Positions 7,926 through 16,538 of a stretch of 64,000 nt of DNA are shown piece after piece. The notes beneath the pieces are model-generated. The model was not told the origin of the DNA and ran no database searches. It was given only the letters and a program-made list of their open reading frames with translations. The stretch is from an uncultured Psychrobacter sp. GTDB lineage: Bacteria; Pseudomonadota; Gammaproteobacteria; Pseudomonadales; Moraxellaceae. Both the position numbers and the translations under genes were made by a program. How positions within the stretch are numbered: the first letter of the stretch is position 1; each line of letters opens with the position of its first letter. Location: positions 1 through 64,000 of the forward strand of contig NZ_CANKZC010000004.1 in NCBI RefSeq assembly GCF_947488565.1. The letters are read 5' to 3'.

Positions 7926-9296
7926 ATGAAAATTACTCAATTAATCAATCAGCCATTTATGCATAATAATACTGTAGAGCACTTTTCAGATCGGCTGTTT
8001 GTGCAGGTTATGATAGATTTTGAGCTGGCCATTATAGAGGCCCGAGAAGGTCATAGCCTCATTCCAGCAGGCATCTTACAGCAAACCAAAGAAGCGCTAA
8101 CGATAGATATGTTCGATATTGATGAGATTGGCGCGCAAACCTACCTTGGTGGCAATGCAGCTATTCCTTTTGTCGCTCAGGCCAAAACCTTGTTACCTCA
8201 AGACATAAAACCGTACTTTCATCAGACCGTCACCAGCCAAGATGTCATTGATACAGCGATGATGATGATGCTTAAGCCTGCTTTAAAACGTATCAATAAT
8301 GATTTAACCGATATACTGCAAGCTTGCGCTATATTAATTGAGAGTCACCGCGCGACACCGATGGCGGGTAGAACCCTGTTACAACAAGCATTACCGATTA
8401 CTTTTGGAGTAAAAGCCTCGCAGTGGGCAGCATCGCTTATCGCTGTTTTGCCAAATTTAACCCAATTAGAGCAGGCAGGGTTTTATCTACAATGGGGCGG
8501 CCCTGTCGGGGTTAGTAATGAAGAGAATGAACGTTATGAGCTGCCTCAGCAAGTAGCGACATTGCTCGGTCTATCGTTGCCGCTGCTGCCTTGGCATACA
8601 AATAGACAACCTATTCATGCGCTCGCTTCTGGATTGGATGCTTGTGCTTGTGCTATGGAAAATATCGTTGAAGATATAGCATTGATGTGCCAGTCTGAGC
8701 TAGGCGAGTTGGCGGAGCCTGTTATCAAAGGGATGGGCGGCTCATCATCGATGCCGCATAAGCGCAATCCTGTGTTGTGTGCATTAATTAAGACCGCTAC
8801 GTTAAGGATGCATGGACATCTAAGTGTGATTAGTAATACAACTGCTCAGCCTTTTGAGCGCGCATTGGGTCAGTGGCATGCAAGCTGGATGCCTTTAATG
8901 GAAGGGATCGCTTTGCTTGCGGGTGCTGCAAATTATCTAAAGACTTTATTACAAGGGCTGCAAGTGTATCCTAAGCGCATGGCGGCCAATCTTGATTTAA
9001 ATAGTGATGCGTATCTTATTGAGCCTTTGAGGTATCATTTTTTAGAGCATCCAGAGCAAATCTATCCTTTAATAAATCAAGCGAGTGAGCAAGCACATAA
9101 AGAACATAAAGGCTTTGTAAAAACGTTTTTTGAAACAATAACATACTCATCTGTACAGATTAGCGATTATAACTCAAACGAGCTTGCGACACTGCTATCT
9201 CCTTTGACTTACTGCGGTGCGGCAGATAGACAGTGTCAGCTAATAATACAAGCAATCGAATCGATAGTTGCAAAATCAACCAGCATAAATAAATAA
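7926..9296 (+). CDS. Fumarase/aspartase-superfamily lyase, PcaB-like
   Basis: This is a 456-residue all-helical lyase of the aspartase/fumarase superfamily. The family signature GGSSSMPHKRNPV is intact, with the catalytic Ser in the SSS loop. The TSQDVIDTA segment corresponds to the conserved substrate-binding box of PcaB and adenylosuccinate lyase. Length and an FSDR near the N-terminus resemble 3-carboxy-cis,cis-muconate cycloisomerase. However, no other protocatechuate genes are here, and the C-terminal part looks diverged. Superfamily members usually add to or remove fumarate from a carboxylic substrate. The neighbours (TRAP binding proteins, TfdA-like dioxygenase, bhc operon) point to a carboxylate-releasing step in an uncharacterised pathway. 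The specific reaction is not determinable. Confidence 0.8.
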   Translation: MKITQLINQPFMHNNTVEHFSDRLFVQVMIDFELAIIEAREGHSLIPAGILQQTKEALTIDMFDIDEIGAQTYLGGNAAIPFVAQAKTLLPQDIKPYFHQTVTSQDVIDTAMMMMLKPALKRINNDLTDILQACAILIESHRATPMAGRTLLQQALPITFGVKASQWAASLIAVLPNLTQLEQAGFYLQWGGPVGVSNEENERYELPQQVATLLGLSLPLLPWHTNRQPIHALASGLDACACAMENIVEDIALMCQSELGELAEPVIKGMGGSSSMPHKRNPVLCALIKTATLRMHGHLSVISNTTAQPFERALGQWHASWMPLMEGIALLAGAANYLKTLLQGLQVYPKRMAANLDLNSDAYLIEPLRYHFLEHPEQIYPLINQASEQAHKEHKGFVKTFFETITYSSVQISDYNSNELATLLSPLTYCGAADRQCQLIIQAIESIVAKSTSINK

Positions 9297-9419
9297 CCTG
9301 ATTGACAGAAGCTTAGAAAAGGGTTACGTTAATTCACTATACGAACAAGGATTCTTATATAGAACAATTGATAAAGATTTTAATATATTTATCTTTACTC
9401 ATCAAAAAAGGAATTTGTG

Positions 9420-10478
9420 ATGAAAAAAATGCTTTCTATTAGTATGGCATTGACGGCTTTAATAGGCTTTGCAGGCTGTTCACAATCAAATGAGACTGCT
9501 AATGATACTAGTGCGACAAGCTCACAAGAGACGACTACATTACGTTTTGCTCACTTTTGGCCAGCGACTTCAGCGACGCATAAAGACGTTTTTGCACCTT
9601 GGGCAAAAAAGGTTGAAGAAGAGTCAAACGGTCGCTTAAAAGTTGAAATCTTTCCTTCTGCCACTCTTAGTAAAGCCGATGCCGCTTACGATGCTGCTGC
9701 AAAAGGCACCATCGATATTGGCTCTCAACTTCAAGGTTATACCAATGGGCGCTTCCCATTAACTCAAATCACAGAGCTTCCTGGTCTTTCAAATTCAGCC
9801 ACTCAAATGAACTGTATGCTCCAGACATTGTATGATGATGGGGTGATTTCGAGCGAATATGAAGACACGCATTTGTTATTTATGATGGGTACTGGCCCTG
9901 GAGGTATTCATACAATTGATAAAGAAATTCGCAAACCAGAGGATCTAAAAGGCTTACGTATCCGCCGTCCTTCTGCCATTGCGGGCGACATTATTGAAGC
10001 AGCAGGGGGCACGCCTGTCGGTCTACCAGCTCCTGATCTTTATACTTCGTTGCAACGCGGCGTACTGGACGGTTTAAGTTTGCCGTGGGATGCAACTGGC
10101 TCATTCAAACTTATCGAGCTTGTAAACACTCATACCAACATGCCTTTTTATAGTTCCGCTATTATGGTGACGATGAATAAAGACAAGTACGAAAGCCTAC
10201 CTGACGATCTCAAAAAAGTTATCGATGACAACTCCGGTATGGAGATGGCTGCTATCGCTGGTGAAGTGTTTGATGGTGAAGATGCCAAATTTATGGCTGA
10301 GGCCGCAGCCAAAGGCGATACCATGATAGACATCCCTGATCCATTAAGTGATCCTGCATGGAGCGCACCATTGGAAGCTGGTACACAAAAATATCTAAAA
10401 GACACTGAAGCCCTTGGCTTGGATGCCCAAACAGTCTATCAAAAAGCCAAAGAAGCCAGTGCAGCATGTAAAGCCTAG
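9420..10478 (+). CDS. TRAP transporter solute-binding lipoprotein (DctP-like), copy 1
   Basis: This encodes a 352-residue TRAP-type substrate-binding protein. The start is the ATG at 9420 rather than the GTG just before it, because AAGGAA has better spacing. A lipoprotein signal ends in FAGC (Cys near residue 19), followed by a Ser/Thr/Asn-rich linker. The DctP fold follows, with the LRFAHFWPA opening strand and the DLKGLRIRRP segment, whose Arg normally binds the substrate carboxylate. That implies an organic-acid ligand. Lipid anchoring is unusual for gammaproteobacterial DctP, which is normally a free periplasmic protein. No DctQ or DctM membrane subunits occur in the window. A close paralogue follows directly. 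Confidence 0.9.
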   Translation: MKKMLSISMALTALIGFAGCSQSNETANDTSATSSQETTTLRFAHFWPATSATHKDVFAPWAKKVEEESNGRLKVEIFPSATLSKADAAYDAAAKGTIDIGSQLQGYTNGRFPLTQITELPGLSNSATQMNCMLQTLYDDGVISSEYEDTHLLFMMGTGPGGIHTIDKEIRKPEDLKGLRIRRPSAIAGDIIEAAGGTPVGLPAPDLYTSLQRGVLDGLSLPWDATGSFKLIELVNTHTNMPFYSSAIMVTMNKDKYESLPDDLKKVIDDNSGMEMAAIAGEVFDGEDAKFMAEAAAKGDTMIDIPDPLSDPAWSAPLEAGTQKYLKDTEALGLDAQTVYQKAKEASAACKA

Positions 10479-10554
10479 TTTATACAATCATAATAGACTG
10501 ACCCTACATAAGAAGTTTGCACGATTTTAATTTATCTACAAGGATGTGATAAAG

Positions 10555-11634
10555 ATGTTTTTTAAAATTAAAAGGGGCGCCATACCTTTATCTTTGCTAA
10601 TGGCATTAGGCATGTCAGGCTGCTCTAATCAATCTGAGCAAGGTGTCAATACCGATTCAGGCGCGGCAGATGTTGCGACGCAGGAAGTTACGACGCTAAG
10701 GTTCTCACACTTTTGGCCATCTACAGCAGCTTTACATACAGAGGTGTTTGAGCCGTGGGCCAAAAAGATTGAAGCAGACTCAGAGGGTAGGCTAAAAGTT
10801 GAGATTTACCCCTCAGCCACTCTAAGTAAACCTGATATCACTTATGATTCGACTGCTAAAGGCACTGTGGATATAGGGGCGCAAGTTCAGGGCTATATCA
10901 GTGGCCGTTTTCCATTGACTGAGGTTACCCAGCTACCTGGCCTTTCAAGCTCAGGTGCTCAATTAAGCTGTATGCTACAAACCTTGTATAACGATGATGT
11001 GATAGCAGATGAGTATGAGGATACCCATCTGCTATTTATGATGGCGTCAGGACCTGGCGTTTTTCATACGATTGATAAGCCTATACGTCAGCCAGAAGAT
11101 CTCAAAGGCATGCGTATTCGCCGACCGTTAGAGATAGCGGCCAATATTATCGAAGCGGCAGGGGGCACACCTGTTGGTATGCCGGCATCTGATCAATATA
11201 CTTCCTTGCAACGCGGTGTGATAGATGGAGTGAGCACGCCTTGGGATGCGGCAGGCGCTTTTAAGTTAGCAGAATTGACCAACACGCATACGACCATACC
11301 TTTGTATAGCTCCGCTTTATTGGTAACCATGAATAAAGACAAGTATCAAAGCCTACCTGATGATCTCAAAAAAGTTATCGATGACAATTCAGGTATGGAT
11401 ATGGCAAAGGTTGCAGGCGGCTTATTTGATAGTGAAGATATCAGGGTTAAAGCTGAGTCCAAAGCTCGCGGCGATACCATGATAGAGATTCCTGATCCAT
11501 TAAACGATCCTGCTTGGAGCGGTATACTCAAGACAGAAATTGAAAAATATCTCAATAATGTGGAAGCGCTGGGATTAGACGCCCAAGGCGTTTATAAAAA
11601 GGCTCAAGACGCGAGCGTTGCTTGTAAGGTTTAA
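10555..11634 (+). CDS. TRAP transporter solute-binding lipoprotein (DctP-like), copy 2
   Basis: This is a 359-residue paralogue of the preceding gene, with near-identical blocks across its length (for example YTSLQRGV, LPDDLKKVIDDNSGM and LGLDAQ). The start is taken at ATG 10555 with AAGGA 10 nt ahead. A GTG at 10546 would sit too close to the ribosome site. The lipobox is MSGC. The substrate-Arg segment is conserved as DLKGMRIRRP, while residues around the binding cleft differ from copy 1 (APDLY becomes ASDQY, LSLPWDATG becomes VSTPWDAAG). It probably arose by tandem duplication and may bind a related ligand. It needs a DctQM partner encoded elsewhere. Confidence 0.9.
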   Translation: MFFKIKRGAIPLSLLMALGMSGCSNQSEQGVNTDSGAADVATQEVTTLRFSHFWPSTAALHTEVFEPWAKKIEADSEGRLKVEIYPSATLSKPDITYDSTAKGTVDIGAQVQGYISGRFPLTEVTQLPGLSSSGAQLSCMLQTLYNDDVIADEYEDTHLLFMMASGPGVFHTIDKPIRQPEDLKGMRIRRPLEIAANIIEAAGGTPVGMPASDQYTSLQRGVIDGVSTPWDAAGAFKLAELTNTHTTIPLYSSALLVTMNKDKYQSLPDDLKKVIDDNSGMDMAKVAGGLFDSEDIRVKAESKARGDTMIEIPDPLNDPAWSGILKTEIEKYLNNVEALGLDAQGVYKKAQDASVACKV

Positions 11635-11680
11635 TTTTTATTAGCGAAAAATTAGTAATCATATTGAAATATTGTTTTCT

Positions 11681-11743
11681 CAGTTCTCAGTTCTCAGTTC
11701 TCAGTTCTCAGTTCTCAGTTCTCAGTTCTCAGTTCTCAGTTTT
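11681..11743 (+). repeat. Heptanucleotide array (CAGTTCT)8 plus one variant
   Basis: Eight perfect tandem CAGTTCT units run from 11681 to 11736, followed by CAGTTTT at 11737-11743 and a trailing CAG. The array lies between the second TRAP protein and the dioxygenase start at 11792. Its length could vary by slipped-strand mispairing and change promoter or leader spacing. Confidence 0.95.
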
Positions 11744-11791
11744 CAGCTAATGTAGTAAAACTCATTTTCAACAATTTTTAAGGGATTAAAA

Positions 11792-12712
11792 ATGGTTAAT
11801 AGTGTTCACCCCACAGGACTTTTCGATAATAGTGCAAAAGATTATCAGCATATTACTTCCCATCCTTTAGCTTCTGCTATGGGCGCAGAAATTAGAGGTG
11901 TAGATTTAAGCGATGTCAGCGACGATGTCATGGCTGAAATCGAAGATGCTCTTTATCGACATAAAATGATTTTTTTTAGAGATCAGGAAATATCTTTTAC
12001 TGATCACGAAAACTTAATCCTTCAGCTTGGTGAGTTTGGGACAGATGCTTATACGACTGGTGTTCCTGGTCATCCAAATGTTCAACCGCTTATTAAAGAA
12101 GCAAGCGTAACTACCAAAAGCGTATTTGGTAGTGGCTGGCATGTCGATTCAGCTTTTTTAGAGTGCCCGCCTTCTATTGCCATTAATTATGGTGTCGATA
12201 TACCACCATACGGTGGCGATACGATGTTTGCCAATGCTGTGTTGGCTTATAACTCTTTGAGTCCAGCGATGCAGGAAATGATAGCGCCGCTAAAAGTATG
12301 GATGAGTGGTAAAAACGTCCTTGCCAATATGCAATCAGAAAAGCAATCTCAAGAATCAGGAAAAGTAGGGGCTATTGGCAATATTGAACTGGATTTAAAT
12401 ACCCAGCAGATGCTAGAAGGTTTTTATCATCCAATGGTCAGAACCCATCCGGTTTCAGGTGAAAAATCACTGTATGTTGATAAGATTTATGCCTGCGGTA
12501 TAGAAGGCATGACAGAAGATGAGTCGCGACCTTTACTTGATTTTTTATCCAGCTTTGCCACTCAAGAATCCTTTACTTGTCGTTTAAAATGGGAAAATAA
12601 TACCGTTATTATGTGGGATAATAGGATTTGCTTGCATCAAGCTTTTAATGACTACGATGGTTATCGGCGCGAGATGTATCGGGCGATAGTCATGGGTGAG
12701 CGGCCAGTATAA
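11792..12712 (+). CDS. TauD/TfdA-family Fe(II)/2-oxoglutarate dioxygenase
   Basis: This is a 306-residue non-haem iron oxygenase. The metal triad is visible as H117 and D119 (GSGWHVDSAF) with H282 (NRICLHQAF). The 2-oxoglutarate Arg is in the RREMYR segment at about 293. The DVSDDVMAEI helix and the HKMIFFRDQ strand are typical of TauD/TfdA enzymes. Members hydroxylate a carbon next to a heteroatom and so break C-S, C-O or C-N bonds. TfdA itself releases glyoxylate from phenoxyacetates. The start has AAGGGA at good spacing. The enzyme is encoded directly before the convergent bhcABCD glyoxylate-assimilation operon. A glyoxylate-releasing role is therefore attractive but inferred. Confidence 0.88.
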   Translation: MVNSVHPTGLFDNSAKDYQHITSHPLASAMGAEIRGVDLSDVSDDVMAEIEDALYRHKMIFFRDQEISFTDHENLILQLGEFGTDAYTTGVPGHPNVQPLIKEASVTTKSVFGSGWHVDSAFLECPPSIAINYGVDIPPYGGDTMFANAVLAYNSLSPAMQEMIAPLKVWMSGKNVLANMQSEKQSQESGKVGAIGNIELDLNTQQMLEGFYHPMVRTHPVSGEKSLYVDKIYACGIEGMTEDESRPLLDFLSSFATQESFTCRLKWENNTVIMWDNRICLHQAFNDYDGYRREMYRAIVMGERPV

Positions 12713-13008
12713 TAAGTTTTTATACAGTCAAATAAAACCTTCAAATTTAGTAAAGATCAACTTCGACAGCGATAAGGTGGAAAACCCATCTTATCCTATT
12801 AATCAAGCGGTATGATTCACATAGCTTTTTATGAAGGCAGATCAGACGCGTATTGTGTTAGGCACGGCGCATTAAAACGTATTTTAAGAAGTAAAACATA
12901 TATAGATAATACAAATTATAAAATGAGACAAGCCTAAATGAATGATGACTTTTATTTTAATACGATTAATAAAGGGGTCAGTTTCGATGGTAAACCAACG
13001 ACATCGTT
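12713..13008. other. Intergenic between dioxygenase and bhcD, no gene seen
   Basis: The stretch contains a weak 10-bp hairpin at 12771-12795 and a spurious 34-codon frame beginning at 12938 that runs into the terminator. Nothing recognisable as a gene is present. Confidence 0.5.
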
Positions 13009-13040
13009 AAAACTGCCAAATAAATTTATTTGGCGGTTTT
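13009..13040. terminator. Bidirectional terminator between convergent genes
   Basis: A 16-nt arm at 13009-13024 is followed directly by its near-perfect complement at 13025-13040 (one G-U pair, core GCCAAATAAA/TTTATTTGGC), with A and T runs outside. It can stop both the dioxygenase and bhcD transcripts. Confidence 0.75.
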
Positions 13041-13065
13041 AAAATACACTCGTTAATATAAATAA

Positions 13066-14064
13066 TTATAGCGAAATTTGCTGAGCTTCGCCTTTTTCAA
13101 GCGCCAAGCGTGCTGCTGCAGAAGCAACCGCTAAATCTTGCAGGCCAACACCAGTCCCATCAAACAAGGTAATCTCGTCATCTGAGCTACGACCGGGATG
13201 ATCGCCGTTAATCGCAGCACCAAGAGTGGTAATATCGCTCTCTTTGATAGCGCCAGATTTGATGGCATGCTGTGCTTCACCAAGGCTGATTGATTGGGCG
13301 ATTTCATCAGTGAATACTGTAGCAGAGGCTAACAGCTCAGCATCAACTTCTTGCTTACCGACTGTATCAGTACCCATGCAAGCGATGTGAGTGCCAGGCT
13401 TGATCCACTCTTTCATTAGTAGCGGCTCAAATGCTGAAGTAATAGTAATAATGACGTCCGCTTGCTTACACAGCTCTTCACGCTCAACCGATTCAAATGC
13501 TACGCCTGCTTCTTCAGCGACAGCTTGTAGGTTTTTAAGGCGATCTTTGTTGTTGTTCCAAGCGACAACTTTGTCAAAATCACGTTGCTCAAGTGCGGCG
13601 CGCAGCTGAAAAGTAGACTGATGACCGGCACCAATCATACCGATAACTTTGCTGTCTTTACGAGCTAAATGAGCAATCGATACGGCAGAGGCGGCGGCAG
13701 TACGTACAGCGGTCAGATAGTTACCACCGACGAGCGCGCGCAATTTACCATTATCAGGATTAAACAAAAAGATCGTCGATTGATGGTTGGTCAAGCCTTT
13801 GGCTTCGTTACCTGGCCAGTAGCCACCTGACTTCAAACCTAGTGATTTACCAGCGCGATCAAATCCTGATTTAAAACCATATAAAGCATCAGCATAGCCA
13901 ATCGCTTCACGAATCACAGGGAAGTTATAAGCATCGCCGCGTGACATGGAGGCAAATACATTTTCCACGGCTGTGAAAGCTGAGGCGCGATCAATGACTG
14001 ATTTACAAGCGTCTTCTGAGACGATCAATAAACCGTCGTTATTGCTGTTATTTTCTTCACTCAT
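13066..14064 (-). CDS. bhcD: Iminosuccinate reductase, ornithine-cyclodeaminase family (BhcD)
   Basis: This is a 332-residue member of the ornithine cyclodeaminase/mu-crystallin family. The nucleotide-binding fold shows VIGMIGAGHQS, and a conserved AVRTAAASAVS segment lies before it. The start is placed at ATG 14064, which has AAGGAA 6 nt ahead. A longer frame to 14139 has no ribosome site. In the beta-hydroxyaspartate cycle BhcD reduces iminosuccinate to L-aspartate with NAD(P)H, regenerating the amino donor for BhcA. Family membership alone would allow other imine reductases, but the position as last gene of a bhcA-B-C-D ordered set makes this call strong. A hairpin separates it from bhcC. 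Confidence 0.87.
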   Translation of the reverse strand: MSEENNSNNDGLLIVSEDACKSVIDRASAFTAVENVFASMSRGDAYNFPVIREAIGYADALYGFKSGFDRAGKSLGLKSGGYWPGNEAKGLTNHQSTIFLFNPDNGKLRALVGGNYLTAVRTAAASAVSIAHLARKDSKVIGMIGAGHQSTFQLRAALEQRDFDKVVAWNNNKDRLKNLQAVAEEAGVAFESVEREELCKQADVIITITSAFEPLLMKEWIKPGTHIACMGTDTVGKQEVDAELLASATVFTDEIAQSISLGEAQHAIKSGAIKESDITTLGAAINGDHPGRSSDDEITLFDGTGVGLQDLAVASAAARLALEKGEAQQISL

Positions 14065-14150
14065 GATAAATTCCTTTTTATGATCTCTAATTGATCTTTC
14101 TTGAATCTTAATTTTGAAGTATTCGTTTTCAACTAGCATTTATTAAATAA

Positions 14151-14189
14151 AAAGGGGCTATTGTAGGCTACGGCTACAACAGCCCCTTT
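14151..14189 (-). terminator. Intra-operon hairpin between bhcC and bhcD
   Basis: A 16-bp stem (14151-14166 with 14174-14189, one A-C mismatch) has a 7-nt loop. On the minus strand it is followed by TTTTTATTT. It lies between bhcC and bhcD and may act as a partial terminator or a processing/stability element that lowers bhcD output. Confidence 0.65.
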
Positions 14190-14218
14190 AAAAAAACGAT
14201 AGTAGTCTAATTTAAGGA

Positions 14219-15370
14219 TTAGTATGCGCGGCCACGTGCAGAGACAGGCCATACTTTTTCAACTTTACCGTTACGAACACCGATATAAAAATCATGAATG
14301 TTACAAGTTGGATCACAATGTCCTGGAACCAGCTTTAGCTTTTCATTGATTTTAAGTACGCCATCAGGATCGCTAACCACGCCATGCTCATCCGAGCATT
14401 TTACGTATTCAACGTCATCACGGCCGTAGATAAAGGGTAGGCCACTATCTACTGACTGGGCCTTTAGACCGGCATCAACGATAGCTTTGTCAGGTTTGGC
14501 GTGGCTCATAACAGACGTTAATAAGAACAACGCATTTTCCCACTCGCCTGCATCGATACGATTGCCGTCTTCGTCCAAGATACGGCCGTAGTCAGCATCC
14601 ATAAAGGCGTAAGAGCCGCACTGTAATTCGTTATAAAGACCTGAATTACTCTCGAAGTAGTAACTACCCGTACCACCACCAGAGATAAATTCTGGTTTTA
14701 AACCAATCTCTTCTAATGCATCAACAGCGTGTTGAACTTGATCGATAGCAGCTTGAGTTTTAGCTTTACGATCGCTATAGCTGTCCATATGCTGCATGGC
14801 GCCTTGATAAGCTTGAATACCTGTAAACTTCAAGTTTTCAGCGGCATCAATGGCTTTAGCAATCTCTACGACCGCTTCTGTAGTAGTAACACCGCAACGG
14901 CCTGCGCCGCAATCGATTTCGATATAGCAGTTAAGCTCAGTGCCGTTTCTGACGGCGGCTTCTGATAATTCAGCGACATTATCGACGTCATCAAGACAAA
15001 CGGTGATTTTCGCACCTAATTTTGGTAATTTGGCTAAGCGGTCAATTTTTGCTGGATCACGTACTTGGTTTGATACTAAGACGTCTTTGATGCCGCCACG
15101 TACAAACACTTCCGCTTCAGAGACCTTTTGGCTACAAATACCCACTGCGCCGCCAAGCTCTTGCTGTAGTTTTTGCACGTCAACTGACTTATGCATCTTG
15201 CCATGGCTACGGTGGCGCATATTATGATCTTTAGCATAATCGCCCATTTTTTTGACGTTACGCTCAAGCGCGTCAAGATCTAATATCAAGCAAGGCGTCT
15301 GGATATCTGCTTCGTCCATACCAACTTCAGCCGGGACGTTAAAACCAACTTCCAATTCTTCAGTAATCAT
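14219..15370 (-). CDS. bhcC: Beta-hydroxyaspartate aldolase (BhcC), PLP enzyme
   Basis: This is a 383-residue fold-type III PLP enzyme of the D-threonine aldolase/DSD1 group. The N-terminal alanine-racemase-like barrel carries the PLP lysine in the RSHGKMHK motif. The C-terminal domain has the metal-binding PGHCDPTCN motif. The start is ATG 15370 with GGAG 7 nt ahead. An upstream TTG is less likely. In the beta-hydroxyaspartate cycle BhcC condenses glycine with glyoxylate to (2R,3S)-beta-hydroxyaspartate. Alone it might be read as a D-threonine aldolase or D-serine dehydratase. The bhcA, bhcB and bhcD neighbours in the known order decide the call. Confidence 0.88.
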   Translation of the reverse strand: MITEELEVGFNVPAEVGMDEADIQTPCLILDLDALERNVKKMGDYAKDHNMRHRSHGKMHKSVDVQKLQQELGGAVGICSQKVSEAEVFVRGGIKDVLVSNQVRDPAKIDRLAKLPKLGAKITVCLDDVDNVAELSEAAVRNGTELNCYIEIDCGAGRCGVTTTEAVVEIAKAIDAAENLKFTGIQAYQGAMQHMDSYSDRKAKTQAAIDQVQHAVDALEEIGLKPEFISGGGTGSYYFESNSGLYNELQCGSYAFMDADYGRILDEDGNRIDAGEWENALFLLTSVMSHAKPDKAIVDAGLKAQSVDSGLPFIYGRDDVEYVKCSDEHGVVSDPDGVLKINEKLKLVPGHCDPTCNIHDFYIGVRNGKVEKVWPVSARGRAY

Positions 15371-15508
15371 ATTCAAGCTCCATTTGTTTCCATTGATTGT
15401 ATTTACTTAATTATACTTAAGGACATTTAAATGCGTTCAAACTTGCGCATGACTAGCGCTTAGTTAACGCTTGATTCGTCATCAATTATTAATAATGAGT
15501 TGCCAAAA

Positions 15509-16489
15509 TTAATTCCAAGGCAACTTGTTAAGATCAACGTTACCACCTGTAATGATGATGCCAACCTTTTTTCCTGCAAAAACGTCTTTGTTTTTCAAGA
15601 TGACTGCAAGTGGTACCGCGCAGCTTGGCTCGATGACAATTTTCATATGTGTCCACGTAAGCTTCATCGCCTCAACGATTTCTTCTTCCGTTGCGGTCAA
15701 AATGTCAGTCACGTAATTGCTGACAAAGTGCCATGTTAACTCTTTAAGCGGTACTTTTAGGCCGTCGGCGATAGTATTCGGTGCATCATCAGCGATAATA
15801 TGACCCGCTTGCAATGAGCGCGCAGCATCATCAGCATTTACAGGTTCAGCAGCGTAGATTTTGACATCAGGGGCTAGGTTCGATAACGTCAAGCAGGTCC
15901 CTGAGATCATACCGCCGCCGCCAATTGGGGCGACAACCATATCAGGCTTTACGCCACGCTCTTCCATTTGCTCTAAAAACTCACGTGAGCAGGTCGCTTG
16001 TCCGGCGATAACGCGTGGGTCGTTGTATGGGTGGACAAAATCGCCACCGGTTTCTGCTTGAACCTTGGCAAATACTTCTTCGCGAGAAGTGGTCGATGGC
16101 TCACATTCAGTAATGATACCACCATAGCCGCGTACTGCTGCTTTTTTGGCTTCTGGTGCGCTGTGTGGCATGACTACGTGACAAGGAACACCGCGCTGGC
16201 CGGCGGCATAAGATAAAGACAGCGCATGGTTGCCTGAGCTGTGTGTACAAACCCCATTTTTGGCTGCTTCATCAGACAGACCAAACACTGCATTGGATGC
16301 GCCGCGTACTTTAAAAGCACCGGCTTTTTGAAAGTTCTCACACTTAAAGAACATCTCACAGCCTGCCATCTCGTTCAAAAACCGCGAGGTCAAAACTGGT
16401 GTGCGATGAATATAAGGCTTAATACGCTCATGCGCCTCTAACATGTCATCAAGCGTTGGAATCACTAAGCCGTCGTCATTTGTGATCAT
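15509..16489 (-). CDS. bhcB: Beta-hydroxyaspartate dehydratase (BhcB), PLP enzyme
   Basis: This is a 326-residue fold-type II PLP enzyme of the threonine dehydratase/serine racemase family. The PLP lysine is K60 in FQKAGAFKVRGA, the phosphate-binding glycine loop is PIGGGGMISGT, and SSGNHALS binds the substrate carboxylate. It has no C-terminal ACT domain, unlike biosynthetic threonine deaminase. In the cycle BhcB dehydrates beta-hydroxyaspartate to iminosuccinate. The gene follows bhcA by 49 nt and precedes bhcC by about 140 nt, on one strand. AAGGAAT precedes the ATG. Confidence 0.88.
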   Translation of the reverse strand: MITNDDGLVIPTLDDMLEAHERIKPYIHRTPVLTSRFLNEMAGCEMFFKCENFQKAGAFKVRGASNAVFGLSDEAAKNGVCTHSSGNHALSLSYAAGQRGVPCHVVMPHSAPEAKKAAVRGYGGIITECEPSTTSREEVFAKVQAETGGDFVHPYNDPRVIAGQATCSREFLEQMEERGVKPDMVVAPIGGGGMISGTCLTLSNLAPDVKIYAAEPVNADDAARSLQAGHIIADDAPNTIADGLKVPLKELTWHFVSNYVTDILTATEEEIVEAMKLTWTHMKIVIEPSCAVPLAVILKNKDVFAGKKVGIIITGGNVDLNKLPWN

Positions 16490-16538
16490 AAAAAATATTC
16501 CTTCATTTTTTAATTGTTTGTTATTTGATAACTTTTAT

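Noticed and set aside
7926..9296. Straight assignment as pcaB (3-carboxymuconate cycloisomerase)
   Set aside because: The superfamily signature fits, but no pcaH/G/C/D/I/J genes are near and the context is glyoxylate metabolism, so only a PcaB-like superfamily call is justified.
11681..11743. Possible CRISPR-like array
   Set aside because: The units are 7 bp with no spacers. This is a simple tandem repeat. The same applies to the TTTAGGG array at 37136-37177.
12938..13042. 34-codon frame starting MNDDFYFN
   Set aside because: It has no ribosome site and runs through the terminator hairpin at 13009-13040, so the end of the frame is explained by the hairpin.
14219..15370. Assignment as D-threonine aldolase or D-serine dehydratase
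   Set aside because: Family motifs would allow it, but the bhcA-B-C-D order with three matching partners makes beta-hydroxyaspartate aldolase the better call.
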